This document shows positions 1 to 4,450 of a stretch of 5,763 nucleotides of DNA, piece after piece; the stretch's first letter is position 1, and every line of letters starts with the position of its first letter. This DNA comes from PWPS01 sp964573145. Its GTDB lineage: Bacteria > Patescibacteriota > Minisyncoccia > Minisyncoccales > PWPS01. Location of the stretch: contig CAZNIM010000034.1 in assembly GCA_964573145.1 (NCBI GenBank), positions 1 to 5,763 of the forward strand. The letters are read 5' to 3'. The position numbers and the translations under genes were made by a program. The notes under the pieces are model-generated. The model was not told the origin of the DNA. It was given only the letters and a program-made list of their open reading frames with translations, and did no database searches.

Positions 1-49
1 TTGCGTTTATTATATTATTATTATATTATAATGTCAAGAGGTGATAAAA

Positions 50-553
50 ATGAATCATGATCATTTCACCCATCTTATTTATACAGAAGATGATCTGCTC
101 TGTGTTGAAGGACCGTATGATAAAAGATTAAATAAAGGATTAAAAGAAATAGGCACTCTAGGGTTTGATGATTTCAATAAAAGATGGATGTTTACTAATA
201 ACGCTGATAAATATACACAAATAATTGAATTGTTTATGGATTTAGGTATCAGTTTCGTAAAAGACACCACTAATTATTACGGCTTAACGCGGCCGGATGG
301 TAGAAAAATAATTTATTCAGAATCTAAAAATGAATTGCACATATTCTTACCATATAAGATTAATATACGCGATGAATTCAAGACGTTACAAGAAACTAAC
401 GGAGGTTATTGGAACTGGCGAGAGAATTATTTTGTATTTGGTATTTATGATTCTAATATAAAGGATTTAGTCGACTTCATCGAGAAATATGATTATGAAG
501 TCATTGATTATGAAATCAATAAAGAAAAACAGGAGGGTTCATATGTTTATTAA
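50..553 (+). CDS. Stand-alone tandem HARP-like (SMARCAL1 N-terminal type) repeat protein
   Basis: 167 aa. ATG at 50 is chosen because AGAGGTGA (37-44) sits at correct SD spacing; the in-frame GTG at 41 lies inside that SD. The protein is an internal duplication. Residues about 14-70 and 93-151 share the pattern: hydrophobic strand, PY at 22-23 and 101-102, a helix, an aromatic hairpin (DFNKRWMF at 41-48; YWNWRENYFVF at 120-130), then a helix and a final strand. That order resembles HARP domains of SMARCAL1-type annealing helicases, which bind ssDNA or fork DNA. No helicase motor is present, so if the match is right this is a stand-alone DNA-binding module, possibly for repair or fork handling. 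The duplication is seen; the family link is recall of the pattern and is uncertain. It is the first gene of the string and overlaps the next by 11 bases. Confidence 0.72.
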   Translation: MNHDHFTHLIYTEDDLLCVEGPYDKRLNKGLKEIGTLGFDDFNKRWMFTNNADKYTQIIELFMDLGISFVKDTTNYYGLTRPDGRKIIYSESKNELHIFLPYKINIRDEFKTLQETNGGYWNWRENYFVFGIYDSNIKDLVDFIEKYDYEVIDYEINKEKQEGSYVY

Positions 554-884
554 AGGGGTTGATGTAACGCCGGAAGTTAACTTATCTGATGGCTATGTAT
601 CACTATGGGAAAACGACTATGGCAACGAGGTTATGATCTATTCATTTTATGATTACGACACAGAGAACTTTAAGTATTCTGTAATACCCAAACAGGATAT
701 GGAAGATTATTTGGATGATTATGACGAAAGTTTTGCTGATTACTTAGGGTTACCGGTTGAAGAAGTCAAAAATATGCATCCGTTAAACTTCTTTACCTCA
801 TTGCAATCATATTACGGTATTCCATTCCAAAACTTTAAAACGGCAGAAACTATTGAAGAGCTAAAGAGGGAGGCTAATATATAA
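543..884 (+). CDS. Acidic hypothetical protein
   Basis: 113 aa, not recognised. The start at 543 is preceded by AGGAGGG (531-537) five bases upstream; an upstream in-frame ATG at 489 has no SD and would add a long overlap with the previous gene. The product is strongly acidic and aromatic: tyrosine/aspartate-rich stretches occupy about residues 34-65, followed by a hydrophobic and proline-containing helix region. No cysteine pair, membrane segment or catalytic motif is visible. An overall acidic surface would fit a DNA-mimic or protein-binding role, but nothing specific supports this. The stop shares one base with the next ATG (TAATG), so translation is probably coupled. Confidence 0.8.
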   Translation: MFIKGVDVTPEVNLSDGYVSLWENDYGNEVMIYSFYDYDTENFKYSVIPKQDMEDYLDDYDESFADYLGLPVEEVKNMHPLNFFTSLQSYYGIPFQNFKTAETIEELKREANI

Positions 885-1165
885 TGATAAAAGTTAATAC
901 TAGACTTAAGATAAAGACCGGCGAATATGATGGTACTAATTGGTTGATTGCTTCTTTTGGTCTGGATTCAGGATTAGGACAGGAGGTATATATTACTACT
1001 GACCGAGTGAGAGCTAGCGAATTTTTAGGCGATAGTCTAGATTATGCAAAAGTTATGGTAGGGGCTCCTAAAATGTATTATCTACTAAAAGAAGCTTTAG
1101 ACTCCGAACTAGACGAGGAAAAAGCAAAAGAAATTATTAAGGAGATAGAAGAAGGAGGGATTTAA
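884..1165 (+). CDS. Small phage-type protein with APxMYxLLKE motif (Ea22-like C-terminus)
   Basis: 93 aa, starting on the TAATG overlap with the previous stop; GAGGGAGG lies just upstream in the end of that gene. The N-terminal half looks like a small beta domain (residues 4-40, ending in VYITTD). Residues 43-72 (RASEFLGDS..YAKVMVGAPKMYYLLKEAL) follow the widespread phage arrangement '(D/N)AxLIAAAPEMYELLKE', often annotated as Ea22-like or simply phage hypothetical. The C-terminus is a charged helix. The biochemical role of that family is not established. The motif is good evidence of a phage or prophage origin for the region, though not of function. Confidence 0.8.
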   Translation: MIKVNTRLKIKTGEYDGTNWLIASFGLDSGLGQEVYITTDRVRASEFLGDSLDYAKVMVGAPKMYYLLKEALDSELDEEKAKEIIKEIEEGGI

Positions 1166-1363
1166 TTGATCGATCACACATTCTTTATTGCCTTTATATA
1201 TGTTATCGGGGTTTTATTGATGACTGTAATAATTTATGAAGCATCAGATAAACGGGATATACAGCTAGTTAGTCAGTGGGATTATGTTAAAGCTTTATTT
1301 ATAATAGTTCTAAGTTGGTTTGCTATTTTAGCGATATTAATTAGAGGAGGTACAGAATGGTAA
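1166..1363 (+). CDS. Small two-helix membrane protein, TTG start
   Basis: 65 aa. The start is TTG at 1166, directly after the previous TAA, with AAGGAGGG (1152-1159) six bases upstream; the next in-frame ATG would remove most of the first membrane helix. Hydrophobic segments span about residues 6-24 and 43-59, joined by a charged loop (EASDKRD...). The tail has R60 and ends in GGTEW. Size and topology are compatible with a holin-like or other small membrane protein, but there is no adjacent lysin and no family match I can name. Its last bases encode the SD (GAGGAGGT) of the next gene and the reading frames overlap by seven bases, so expression is coupled. Confidence 0.75.
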   Translation: MIDHTFFIAFIYVIGVLLMTVIIYEASDKRDIQLVSQWDYVKALFIIVLSWFAILAILIRGGTEW

Positions 1364-1845
1364 AGTATGTAAAGTATGATTATAATGATGTTGATTTACC
1401 TATGCCCCAGGCAGTTGGTTCAAAAATGAGGGAGCATCTTAATTTAGATGAGTTTGAAGAGGAATATGATAAAATCATTCTTGATTTTCCTGTGGATATG
1501 AACTATATATCAGAAGAAAAATTTGAACAACTAATCAAAAAGCCAGAAATGTATGAGTTCGTATGTAATGAAAGATTACAAAATATAATCAATGAATATT
1601 TAAATACTAATCAGAAGAAAGTTTTAGAATGGGCAAATGGAGAATATAAAACATTAGATGAAGCGCTCGGGAGGAATCTGGTATTCGAGCAGAAAATAGA
1701 TATATTAGAAGCGGTCGCCAACAGATTAAACATATCTGTAATACCTACTTTTGTAGAGTTTTATAGAGAAATATTTATAGATGATCATAACGTATCAGAT
1801 GCATTATTATATGCTTATAGAAGGTGCCTTAAAGATGACAGTTAA
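1357..1845 (+). CDS. Acidic, mostly helical hypothetical protein
   Basis: 162 aa, not recognised. ATG 1357 follows AGAGGAGGT with good spacing and overlaps the upstream stop by seven bases. The N-terminus is tyrosine/aspartate-rich (residues 4-16). The middle (about 25-90) is acidic and predicted by eye to be helical; the C-terminal part (residues 105-150) alternates hydrophobic helices and ends in a basic YRRCLK stretch. No signal peptide, membrane helix, metal site or known motif was found. It overlaps the following micro-gene by 11 bases. Confidence 0.8.
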   Translation: MVKYVKYDYNDVDLPMPQAVGSKMREHLNLDEFEEEYDKIILDFPVDMNYISEEKFEQLIKKPEMYEFVCNERLQNIINEYLNTNQKKVLEWANGEYKTLDEALGRNLVFEQKIDILEAVANRLNISVIPTFVEFYREIFIDDHNVSDALLYAYRRCLKDDS

Positions 1846-1948
1846 ATGTTATTACTGCGGAGATACAATCAAAACTGAAGACGTTAACGAGATAGCATGT
1901 GACAAATGTAAGGAGGTTATCCATGAGAATACGAACAAAAAGTCATAA
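1835..1948 (+). CDS. 37-aa zinc-ribbon micro-protein
   Basis: A small gene that automatic calling would easily miss. ATG 1835 is preceded by AGAAGGTG (1819-1826) at acceptable spacing and starts inside the last codons of the preceding gene. The product has C5-x2-C8 (CYYC) and C22-x2-C25 (CDKC), a complete four-cysteine zinc-ribbon arrangement with 13 residues between the pairs, then a polar tail. Such tiny ribbons in phages and plasmids usually act as nucleic-acid or protein-binding modules; the partner is unknown. Its own 3' part contains the SD (AAGGAGGT, 1910-1917) and start of the ArdA-like gene, a 26-base overlap, suggesting translational coupling to it. Confidence 0.72.
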   Translation: MTVKCYYCGDTIKTEDVNEIACDKCKEVIHENTNKKS

Positions 1949-2315
1949 GTCGATAGATTTACCTACTGAAGAAGAACTATCCGACTGCGAAATACTTAGT
2001 TCCTATCCCGAAACCGATATAAAAGATATCCATAAAATAAATGAATTACTAAAAGAAATCCATATTCATTGTCAAGATGAAGACGTCTTGGAATTATTAA
2101 TAAATGAATTTGATTTAGAAGAAACTCTAAGCATTGTCGAAGCAAGAATGTATAGAGTGTTTAATAATGACAAAAGAAAGGTTGGTAGAGTTTTAATGTC
2201 CGAACAATTCTATGTGCCAGAAAAGATAGATAGTTATGTTAACTATGAAGCTTTTTACGAAGACTACCCAGGAACAATGCTTGAAGGCGACGTTATAGTG
2301 GAGGTGCATCAATGA
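1923..2315 (+). CDS. ArdA-like antirestriction protein, short N-terminus
   Basis: 130 aa, very acidic. ATG 1923 has AAGGAGGT (1910-1917) five bases upstream; an in-frame GTG at 1899 has no SD. Residues 11-19 (IDLPTEEEL) look like the ArdA 'W(V/F)DLPxxxEEL' segment, 38-46 like the 'LNELxxxL' helix, and 98-123 (VPEKIDSYVNYEAFYEDY..MLEGD) like the conserved ArdA C-terminal 'P..L..YIDYEAYGRDL.L.G' box. ArdA proteins mimic bent B-DNA with an acidic surface and inhibit type I restriction enzymes. Usual length is about 165 aa; this one starts near the DLP segment and lacks the first beta strands (the 'IYVANLxxYNxGxLxG' part). The canonical GRD is YED here. A reduced or diverged ArdA is my best reading; an acidic helical protein with chance similarity is the alternative. 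Confidence 0.65.
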   Translation: MRIRTKSHKSIDLPTEEELSDCEILSSYPETDIKDIHKINELLKEIHIHCQDEDVLELLINEFDLEETLSIVEARMYRVFNNDKRKVGRVLMSEQFYVPEKIDSYVNYEAFYEDYPGTMLEGDVIVEVHQ

Positions 2316-2539
2316 GATTTCCGCATATATCAAAACAAGATCATGGAGAAGGGTATAAGGTAGCCGAATGGCAGTGCCAAAATTGTGGTCATATCAATAG
2401 ATTGCTCTGGTCTAAAGAAGTTTTTGATGCATCAGAGACTATTGAATTTGGGGAAAATCCTCAATTTCAAACTATGATGGAATGTGCTAATTGTGAATTA
2501 GAGACACACCAGAAATTAATTGCAAGAAGTTGCGTATAA
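2312..2539 (+). CDS. Zinc-ribbon hypothetical protein
   Basis: 75 aa. It starts on an ATGA overlap with the ArdA-like gene; GGAGGTG lies at 2300-2306. Two cysteine pairs, C22-x2-C25 (CQNCG) and C58-x2-C61 (CANC), are separated by 32 residues of mixed beta character. This is a classic treble-clef or zinc-ribbon spacing, with the first knuckle followed by GH as in many ribbons. H5, H11, H27 and H66 are additional potential ligands. The protein probably binds zinc and is likely a nucleic-acid or protein-interaction module; no specific family is recognised. The end of the coding region overlaps the 15-base repeat at 2534-2548 that may form a promoter for the next gene. Confidence 0.8.
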   Translation: MRFPHISKQDHGEGYKVAEWQCQNCGHINRLLWSKEVFDASETIEFGENPQFQTMMECANCELETHQKLIARSCV

Positions 2540-2540
2540 G
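2512..2540 (+). promoter_or_regulatory. Candidate internal promoter (GAAATT-N17-TATAAG)
   Basis: GAAATT at 2512-2517 and TATAAG at 2535-2540 are separated by exactly 17 bases. The same two hexamers at the same spacing recur at 4334-4362, just after a terminator. Here the element lies in the end of the zinc-ribbon gene, and transcription starting near 2547 would give a very short leader to the gene at 2562. The -35-like hexamer is far from TTGACA, so a dedicated or phage-modified polymerase, or an operator function, is possible. Confidence 0.35.
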
Positions 2541-2548
2541 TATAGTGA
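2534..2548 (+). repeat. 15-base direct repeat, copy 1 (GTATAAGTATAGTGA)
   Basis: An exact 15-base match to 4356-4370. Both copies are followed by purine-rich GA/GG sequence and both precede an SD and a start. No third full copy was found by eye; 5524-5530 shares only GTATAGT. Confidence 0.8.
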
Positions 2549-2561
2549 GAGGAGGTATTAT

Positions 2562-2852
2562 ATGGATGAGAAAATGATACCGATAATCAAAGAGATTAAT
2601 GACGCAGGAGTAGAAACATACGCTTCCTGCCAGGGCCACCCCGATCAGGCCCCGCCGCAGGTATATGTACTGATGGAATATCGGGAAGACTTGATACCGT
2701 TGTTGAAATTCGAATATTTCGACGCCCTAATATCAACCGGTAATATGATTGACAGGAGAGCGATACTATTAACTGCAATTACTAAAGACTTCGAAGAACC
2801 CAGAGCAGAACTATTAGCCTGGGCTAAAAATTTAAAGGAGGAATTAGAATGA
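2562..2852 (+). CDS. SCxGH-motif phage hypothetical protein
   Basis: 96 aa. The start at 2562 follows GAGAGGAGGT (2547-2556); an in-frame TTG at 2520 lacks an SD. The N-terminal half reads 'IIKEINDAGVETYASCQGHPDQAPPQVYVLME', that is a helix, G16-(V/I)-x-T, then S22-C23-Q24-G25-H26 followed by a beta strand. The order 'LNxxGIxTxxSCxGHxxxxPYIxF' recurs in many phage and plasmid hypothetical proteins, and the SCxG core is loosely like TYW3. No function is established for the phage group. The remainder is helical. Bases 2619-2662, around the motif, are markedly more GC-rich (CCCGAT, GCCCCGCCGCAG) than the flanks. The end overlaps the next gene as ATGA. Confidence 0.8.
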   Translation: MDEKMIPIIKEINDAGVETYASCQGHPDQAPPQVYVLMEYREDLIPLLKFEYFDALISTGNMIDRRAILLTAITKDFEEPRAELLAWAKNLKEELE

Positions 2853-3337
2853 GAAAATTAGTTATTATCTTAGTTTTGGCAATGGTTTTATCACCAATGG
2901 TGGCAGAGGCCTGGGAAGTTTCAGTTGACGAGGACCCGTTGACGGACGAGGTCTCTATATTAATATATAGACCTTCCGAAGACACAAAAGGGTCCAGATT
3001 CGTTAGTGACACCAGGGCACTAGCGATTCGTGGTGGCGGAGGCGACATGGACATTATTGTTATGTGGAATGAATATTTAGGTAGCAACGATGGAGTTGCT
3101 TACAGATTTGATGAAGGAGAAGTCCTAGAAGACAATTGGGATATGTCTGCAGAAAAGAACGGCGTTTTTGTGCCTCATTCTTTAAAGTATAATTTCATAG
3201 AAGATATGATAGAAGCTGATAGAGTAGTAATCGGATTGCAACCTCATAACAAGAGTCGCCAATCCGATATCTTTAACACCACAGGATTGGAGGAAATAAT
3301 TAATGAATATGGAGAAGAACTCGGAATCTCTCTTTAA
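2849..3337 (+). CDS. Secreted VasI-like protein with signal peptide
   Basis: 162 aa; AGGAGGAA upstream, ATGA overlap with the previous stop. Residues 1-21 form a textbook signal peptide (RK, hydrophobic core 4-14, AEA before W22). The mature part reads W22..., DPLTDE (29-34), a beta strand, ALAIRGGGG (57-65), MDIIVMWNEYLGSND (67-81), YRFDEG (85-90), NWDMS (96-100), then an amphipathic helix, RVVIGLQP and FNTTGLEE. This order matches the small exported VasI/TagN-type proteins (type VI secretion-associated, and common in proteobacterial prophages), in which 'L.IRC' and '..FD..G' cysteines usually occur. Here no cysteine is present and GGGG replaces the RC part. The role in phages is unknown; it probably acts outside the membrane. 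No other secretion component is nearby. Confidence 0.72.
   Translation: MRKLVIILVLAMVLSPMVAEAWEVSVDEDPLTDEVSILIYRPSEDTKGSRFVSDTRALAIRGGGGDMDIIVMWNEYLGSNDGVAYRFDEGEVLEDNWDMSAEKNGVFVPHSLKYNFIEDMIEADRVVIGLQPHNKSRQSDIFNTTGLEEIINEYGEELGISL
2949..2974 (+). repeat. 26-base near-perfect palindrome
   Basis: The sequence around the centre 2961/2962 is self-complementary over 26 bases, except for one pair (C2955 against T2968). The ends are AGGTCT and AGACCT and the core is TATATTAATATA. It lies in the coding region just after the signal peptide of the VasI-like gene. With no loop it suits a dimeric DNA-binding protein rather than an RNA hairpin. Confidence 0.7.
3230..3290 (+). promoter_or_regulatory. 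Two mutually exclusive hairpins next to the RBS at 3289
   Basis: ATCGGATTG (3230-3238) is perfectly complementary to CAATCCGAT (3260-3268). CCAATCC (3259-3265) is also perfectly complementary to GGATTGG (3284-3290), whose last two bases are the start of the SD GGAGG (3289-3293) for the gene at 3303. The shared strand 3260-3265 can serve only one partner at a time. Pairing upstream frees the SD and pairing downstream covers part of it. It sits at the end of the VasI-like coding region, so ribosomes reading that gene would also disrupt it. Confidence 0.5.
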
Positions 3338-3587
3338 ACAAGCAAAGAAAAGAGGGGTGCCGGAGGCTACGGCGCACAGTCTTGCTGAGTATGTTACAAA
3401 AGGAAGGAATGTCGGAGGGTTTTTAGAAGCAGTCTTGAAAAATGATTTGAAGGAATCATTTAATAGGGCGGATTTAGATAATAGGTCCGCCCTATTCGAA
3501 ATCGTTATGTTCTTATATAATGACTGCCCCATGAATTGCTGGGGTAGTCCTAAAAAATATGAGGAATGGGAGGGGTTAGATGAGTAA
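3303..3587 (+). CDS. GGFLxAVLxNDL / CWGSP family MGE protein
   Basis: 94 aa. ATG 3303 lies nine bases after GGAGG (3289-3293) and overlaps the upstream gene by 35 bases; ATG 3309 is a possible alternative. Residues 19-32 (VPEATAHSLAEYVT), 37-49 (VGGFLEAVLKNDL), 54-64 (NRADLDNRSAL) and 70-83 (FLYNDCPMNCWGSP) follow, in order, the consensus of a family common in phages and plasmids: 'IP..L..YI..G...GGFL.AVL.NDL..A..RAD..N...L..IV.(Y/F)LYN..P..CWGSP.K...W'. I recognise this as a conserved hypothetical with no known function; it is near full length here. Three hairpins lie in its mRNA, two of them over the most conserved motifs. It overlaps the next gene by eight bases. Confidence 0.85.
   Translation: MNMEKNSESLFKQAKKRGVPEATAHSLAEYVTKGRNVGGFLEAVLKNDLKESFNRADLDNRSALFEIVMFLYNDCPMNCWGSPKKYEEWEGLDE
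3441..3460 (+). repeat. Intragenic hairpin, 7-bp perfect stem
   Basis: AATGATT (3441-3447) pairs with AATCATT (3454-3460) across a six-base loop, inside the NDLKESF codons. It is directly followed by the larger hairpin at 3462. Confidence 0.6.
3462..3496 (+). repeat. Intragenic hairpin, 11-bp perfect stem
   Basis: AATAGGGCGGA (3462-3472) is the exact reverse complement of TCCGCCCTATT (3486-3496), with a 13-base loop. It lies over the RADLDNRSALF codons of the GGFL-family gene. There is no T-run after it, so it does not look like an intrinsic terminator. Confidence 0.75.
3522..3549 (+). repeat. Intragenic hairpin, 10-bp stem (one G-U)
   Basis: GACTGCCCCA (3522-3531) pairs with TGGGGTAGTC (3540-3549), the only non-Watson-Crick pair being G3526 with T3545. 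The loop is eight bases. It covers the DCPMNCWGS codons, the second signature of the family. Confidence 0.7.
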
Positions 3588-3945
3588 TCTATTAGGAAAG
3601 GCAGCACCGGTTCTTTCGGAAAACAAAGCAATGAGAGAGTATTTTAAAGAGTTGAATCAAGGTGATACATTAAATATTAATATTCTCATAAGTATCGCCG
3701 AATTAGAAAACTGTGTTACTGAGTCAGAATATAACACAGAGTTTTGGGAAAAATACAAATACGAAACCGATTGGGATTATGAATTTGATAAGTATTACGA
3801 ATTATTACATTGGGTGGCGCCTGAATTGGCAAAGGAGGAAGAAATAATCGATTCGTACTTAAAGGTTTCCAAACGCTGGGGTGTAAATATCGACTATTTA
3901 AAAAAGGTCGCTAAATTAGAGAAGGAGATCCTCAGATGGAATTAG
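3580..3945 (+). CDS. Acidic aromatic hypothetical protein
   Basis: 121 aa, not recognised. ATG 3580 follows GGGAGGGG with good spacing and overlaps the previous stop by eight bases. The region of about residues 43-85 is dense in E, D, W and Y (for example EFWEKYKYETDWDYEFDKYYE), followed by a basic helix near the C-terminus (residues 93-120). It has no membrane segment or signal peptide and no paired cysteines. A bulged 12-bp inverted repeat lies within codons for residues about 43-56. It overlaps the next gene by ten bases, with that gene's SD (AAGGAG) inside it. Confidence 0.8.
   Translation: MSNLLGKAAPVLSENKAMREYFKELNQGDTLNINILISIAELENCVTESEYNTEFWEKYKYETDWDYEFDKYYELLHWVAPELAKEEEIIDSYLKVSKRWGVNIDYLKKVAKLEKEILRWN
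3707..3745 (+). repeat. Intragenic hairpin, 12-bp stem with 2-base bulge
   Basis: AAAACTGTGTTA (3707-3718) pairs fully with TAACACAG plus TTTT (3732-3739 and 3742-3745), leaving two bases (3740-3741) bulged. The 13-base loop contains the odd palindrome CTGAGTCAG (3719-3727). It lies inside the acidic aromatic protein gene. Confidence 0.6.
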
Positions 3946-4280
3946 AATTAAAACTAGACGAAAAAGATTTAAAAGAGTTTGGGCTTGAACAGTTCCATTG
4001 TAAGCTAGAATGTTCAGCTGAAGATTTTTTGAAGATTAGTTGGATACTCAGAAAATTACAGGAGTTTGATAACCTCTTTGAGTTATCTCTAAAAGAGGCG
4101 TATTTAAAAGATGATATCTATTTTACCATAACTATTGACGATATTGAAGTGGGTGGTGAAGTGATTTCTGAAGAAGAAACCAGCTGGTGGGATGTTTTAA
4201 AATCGGCTGAAGCTATTTTAGATGATCTCTTGGGAGAAGATAAGACAGATATCCCCGATGTTTTTAAAGAGGCATTTTAA
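3936..4280 (+). CDS. Acidic hypothetical protein, paralogue of the gene at 4632
   Basis: 114 aa. ATG 3936 follows AAGGAG (3922-3927). The protein is very acidic and has a beta-helix-beta-helix look: LKLDEKDL, strand 20-26, helix 29-56, strands 61-77, helix 84-99. Residues 24-99 align with residues 40-118 of the product of the gene at 4632. Shared are LE....D(F/Y)(L/M), an alanine at the helix end, I.ID..E....EV..EE, W..V and ID/LD near the end. No catalytic motif is visible. A conserved 7-bp hairpin lies at 4073-4098 inside it. It is the last gene before the terminator at 4289. The function is unknown; pairs of diverged copies are common among phage accessory inhibitors, but that is inference. 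Confidence 0.82.
   Translation: MELELKLDEKDLKEFGLEQFHCKLECSAEDFLKISWILRKLQEFDNLFELSLKEAYLKDDIYFTITIDDIEVGGEVISEEETSWWDVLKSAEAILDDLLGEDKTDIPDVFKEAF
4073..4098 (+). repeat. Intragenic hairpin, 7-bp perfect stem
   Basis: CCTCTTT (4073-4079) pairs with AAAGAGG (4092-4098) across a 12-base loop, within the acidic gene before the terminator. It is weak alone and is listed because it belongs to the run of coding-region inverted repeats. Confidence 0.45.
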
Positions 4281-4288
4281 TTATTATC

Positions 4289-4321
4289 ACCGCCAACTCA
4301 TACAGTTGGCGGTCTTTTTTT
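4289..4321 (+). terminator. Rho-independent terminator
   Basis: ACCGCCAACT (4289-4298) and AGTTGGCGGT (4304-4313) form a perfect 10-bp GC-rich stem with a five-base loop. A T-run at 4315-4321 follows immediately. It lies eight bases after the stop of the preceding gene and should end the 50-4280 transcript. Confidence 0.93.
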
Positions 4322-4323
4322 AG

Positions 4324-4353
4324 CCCTTAAAATGAAATTTTAGGGGGCGTTTT
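4324..4353 (+). terminator. Second, weaker terminator-like hairpin
   Basis: CCCTTAAAAT (4324-4333) pairs with ATTTTAGGGG (4337-4346) through ten pairs, one of them T-G, with a three-base loop. A short T-run follows at 4350-4353. It may back up the stronger terminator. Its loop and 3' arm overlap the GAAATT of the candidate promoter downstream. Confidence 0.5.
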
Positions 4354-4362
4354 CGGTATAAG
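4334..4362 (+). promoter_or_regulatory. Candidate promoter (GAAATT-N17-TATAAG) after the terminator
   Basis: GAAATT (4334-4339) and TATAAG (4357-4362) are 17 bases apart, identical in both hexamers and spacing to 2512-2540. Its position right after two terminator hairpins and before the next gene set is where a promoter is expected. Transcription would begin near 4369 and give a leader of roughly 80 bases to the micro-gene at 4451. Confidence 0.5.
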
Positions 4363-4370
4363 TATAGTGA
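4356..4370 (+). repeat. 15-base direct repeat, copy 2 (GTATAAGTATAGTGA)
   Basis: Exact copy of 2534-2548. It lies in non-coding sequence here, so its conservation is not explained by protein coding. Confidence 0.8.
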
Positions 4371-4371
4371 A

Positions 4372-4427
4372 GGGAGAAGAATATCGTTTGATATATTCGC
4401 CCTCCCAGCCGACTGTTCTTTAGCGGC
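4372..4427 (+). promoter_or_regulatory. Structured 5' leader, first part
   Basis: GGGAG (4372-4376) with CTCCC (4402-4406) and GAATAT (4379-4384) with ATATTC (4393-4398) form one hairpin with a small internal loop. GCCG (4408-4411) with CGGC (4424-4427), helped by CT/AG inside, forms a second. AGCCGAC (4407-4413) is also complementary to GTCGGCT (4546-4552) and nearly so to the second GTCGGC at 4561-4566, so a longer-range contact with the region before the gene at 4632 is possible. No known riboswitch is recognised. Confidence 0.4.
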
Positions 4428-4450
4428 AATTCTATTAAAGGAGGTACATA

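Noticed and set aside
1..40. TATAAT at 27-32 as a promoter for the first gene
   Set aside because: The predicted transcript start would fall in the SD, and no -35 hexamer lies at 17 bases. TTGCGT at 1-6 is 20 bases away. Such AT-rich sequence gives -10-like matches easily, and the real promoter may be outside the window.
489..542. Upstream in-frame ATG for the gene at 543
   Set aside because: No SD before 489, while AGGAGGG is correctly placed before 543.
1167..1176. TGATCGATCA palindrome over the TTG start of the membrane protein gene
   Set aside because: A 10-base palindrome made of GATC units is expected by chance fairly often; a single copy with no partner site.
2080..2089. AAGACGTCTT palindrome in the ArdA-like gene
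   Set aside because: Single short palindrome with no repeat or position suggesting a binding site.
2596..3087. Minus-strand frames of 60 and 87 aa
   Set aside because: Shadows of the SCQGH and VasI-like genes, with low-complexity composition and no SD.
3182..3631. 149-aa open frame on the minus strand
   Set aside because: It is fully antisense to the VasI-like, GGFL-family and following genes, which have SDs and family motifs. It has no SD or recognisable domain.
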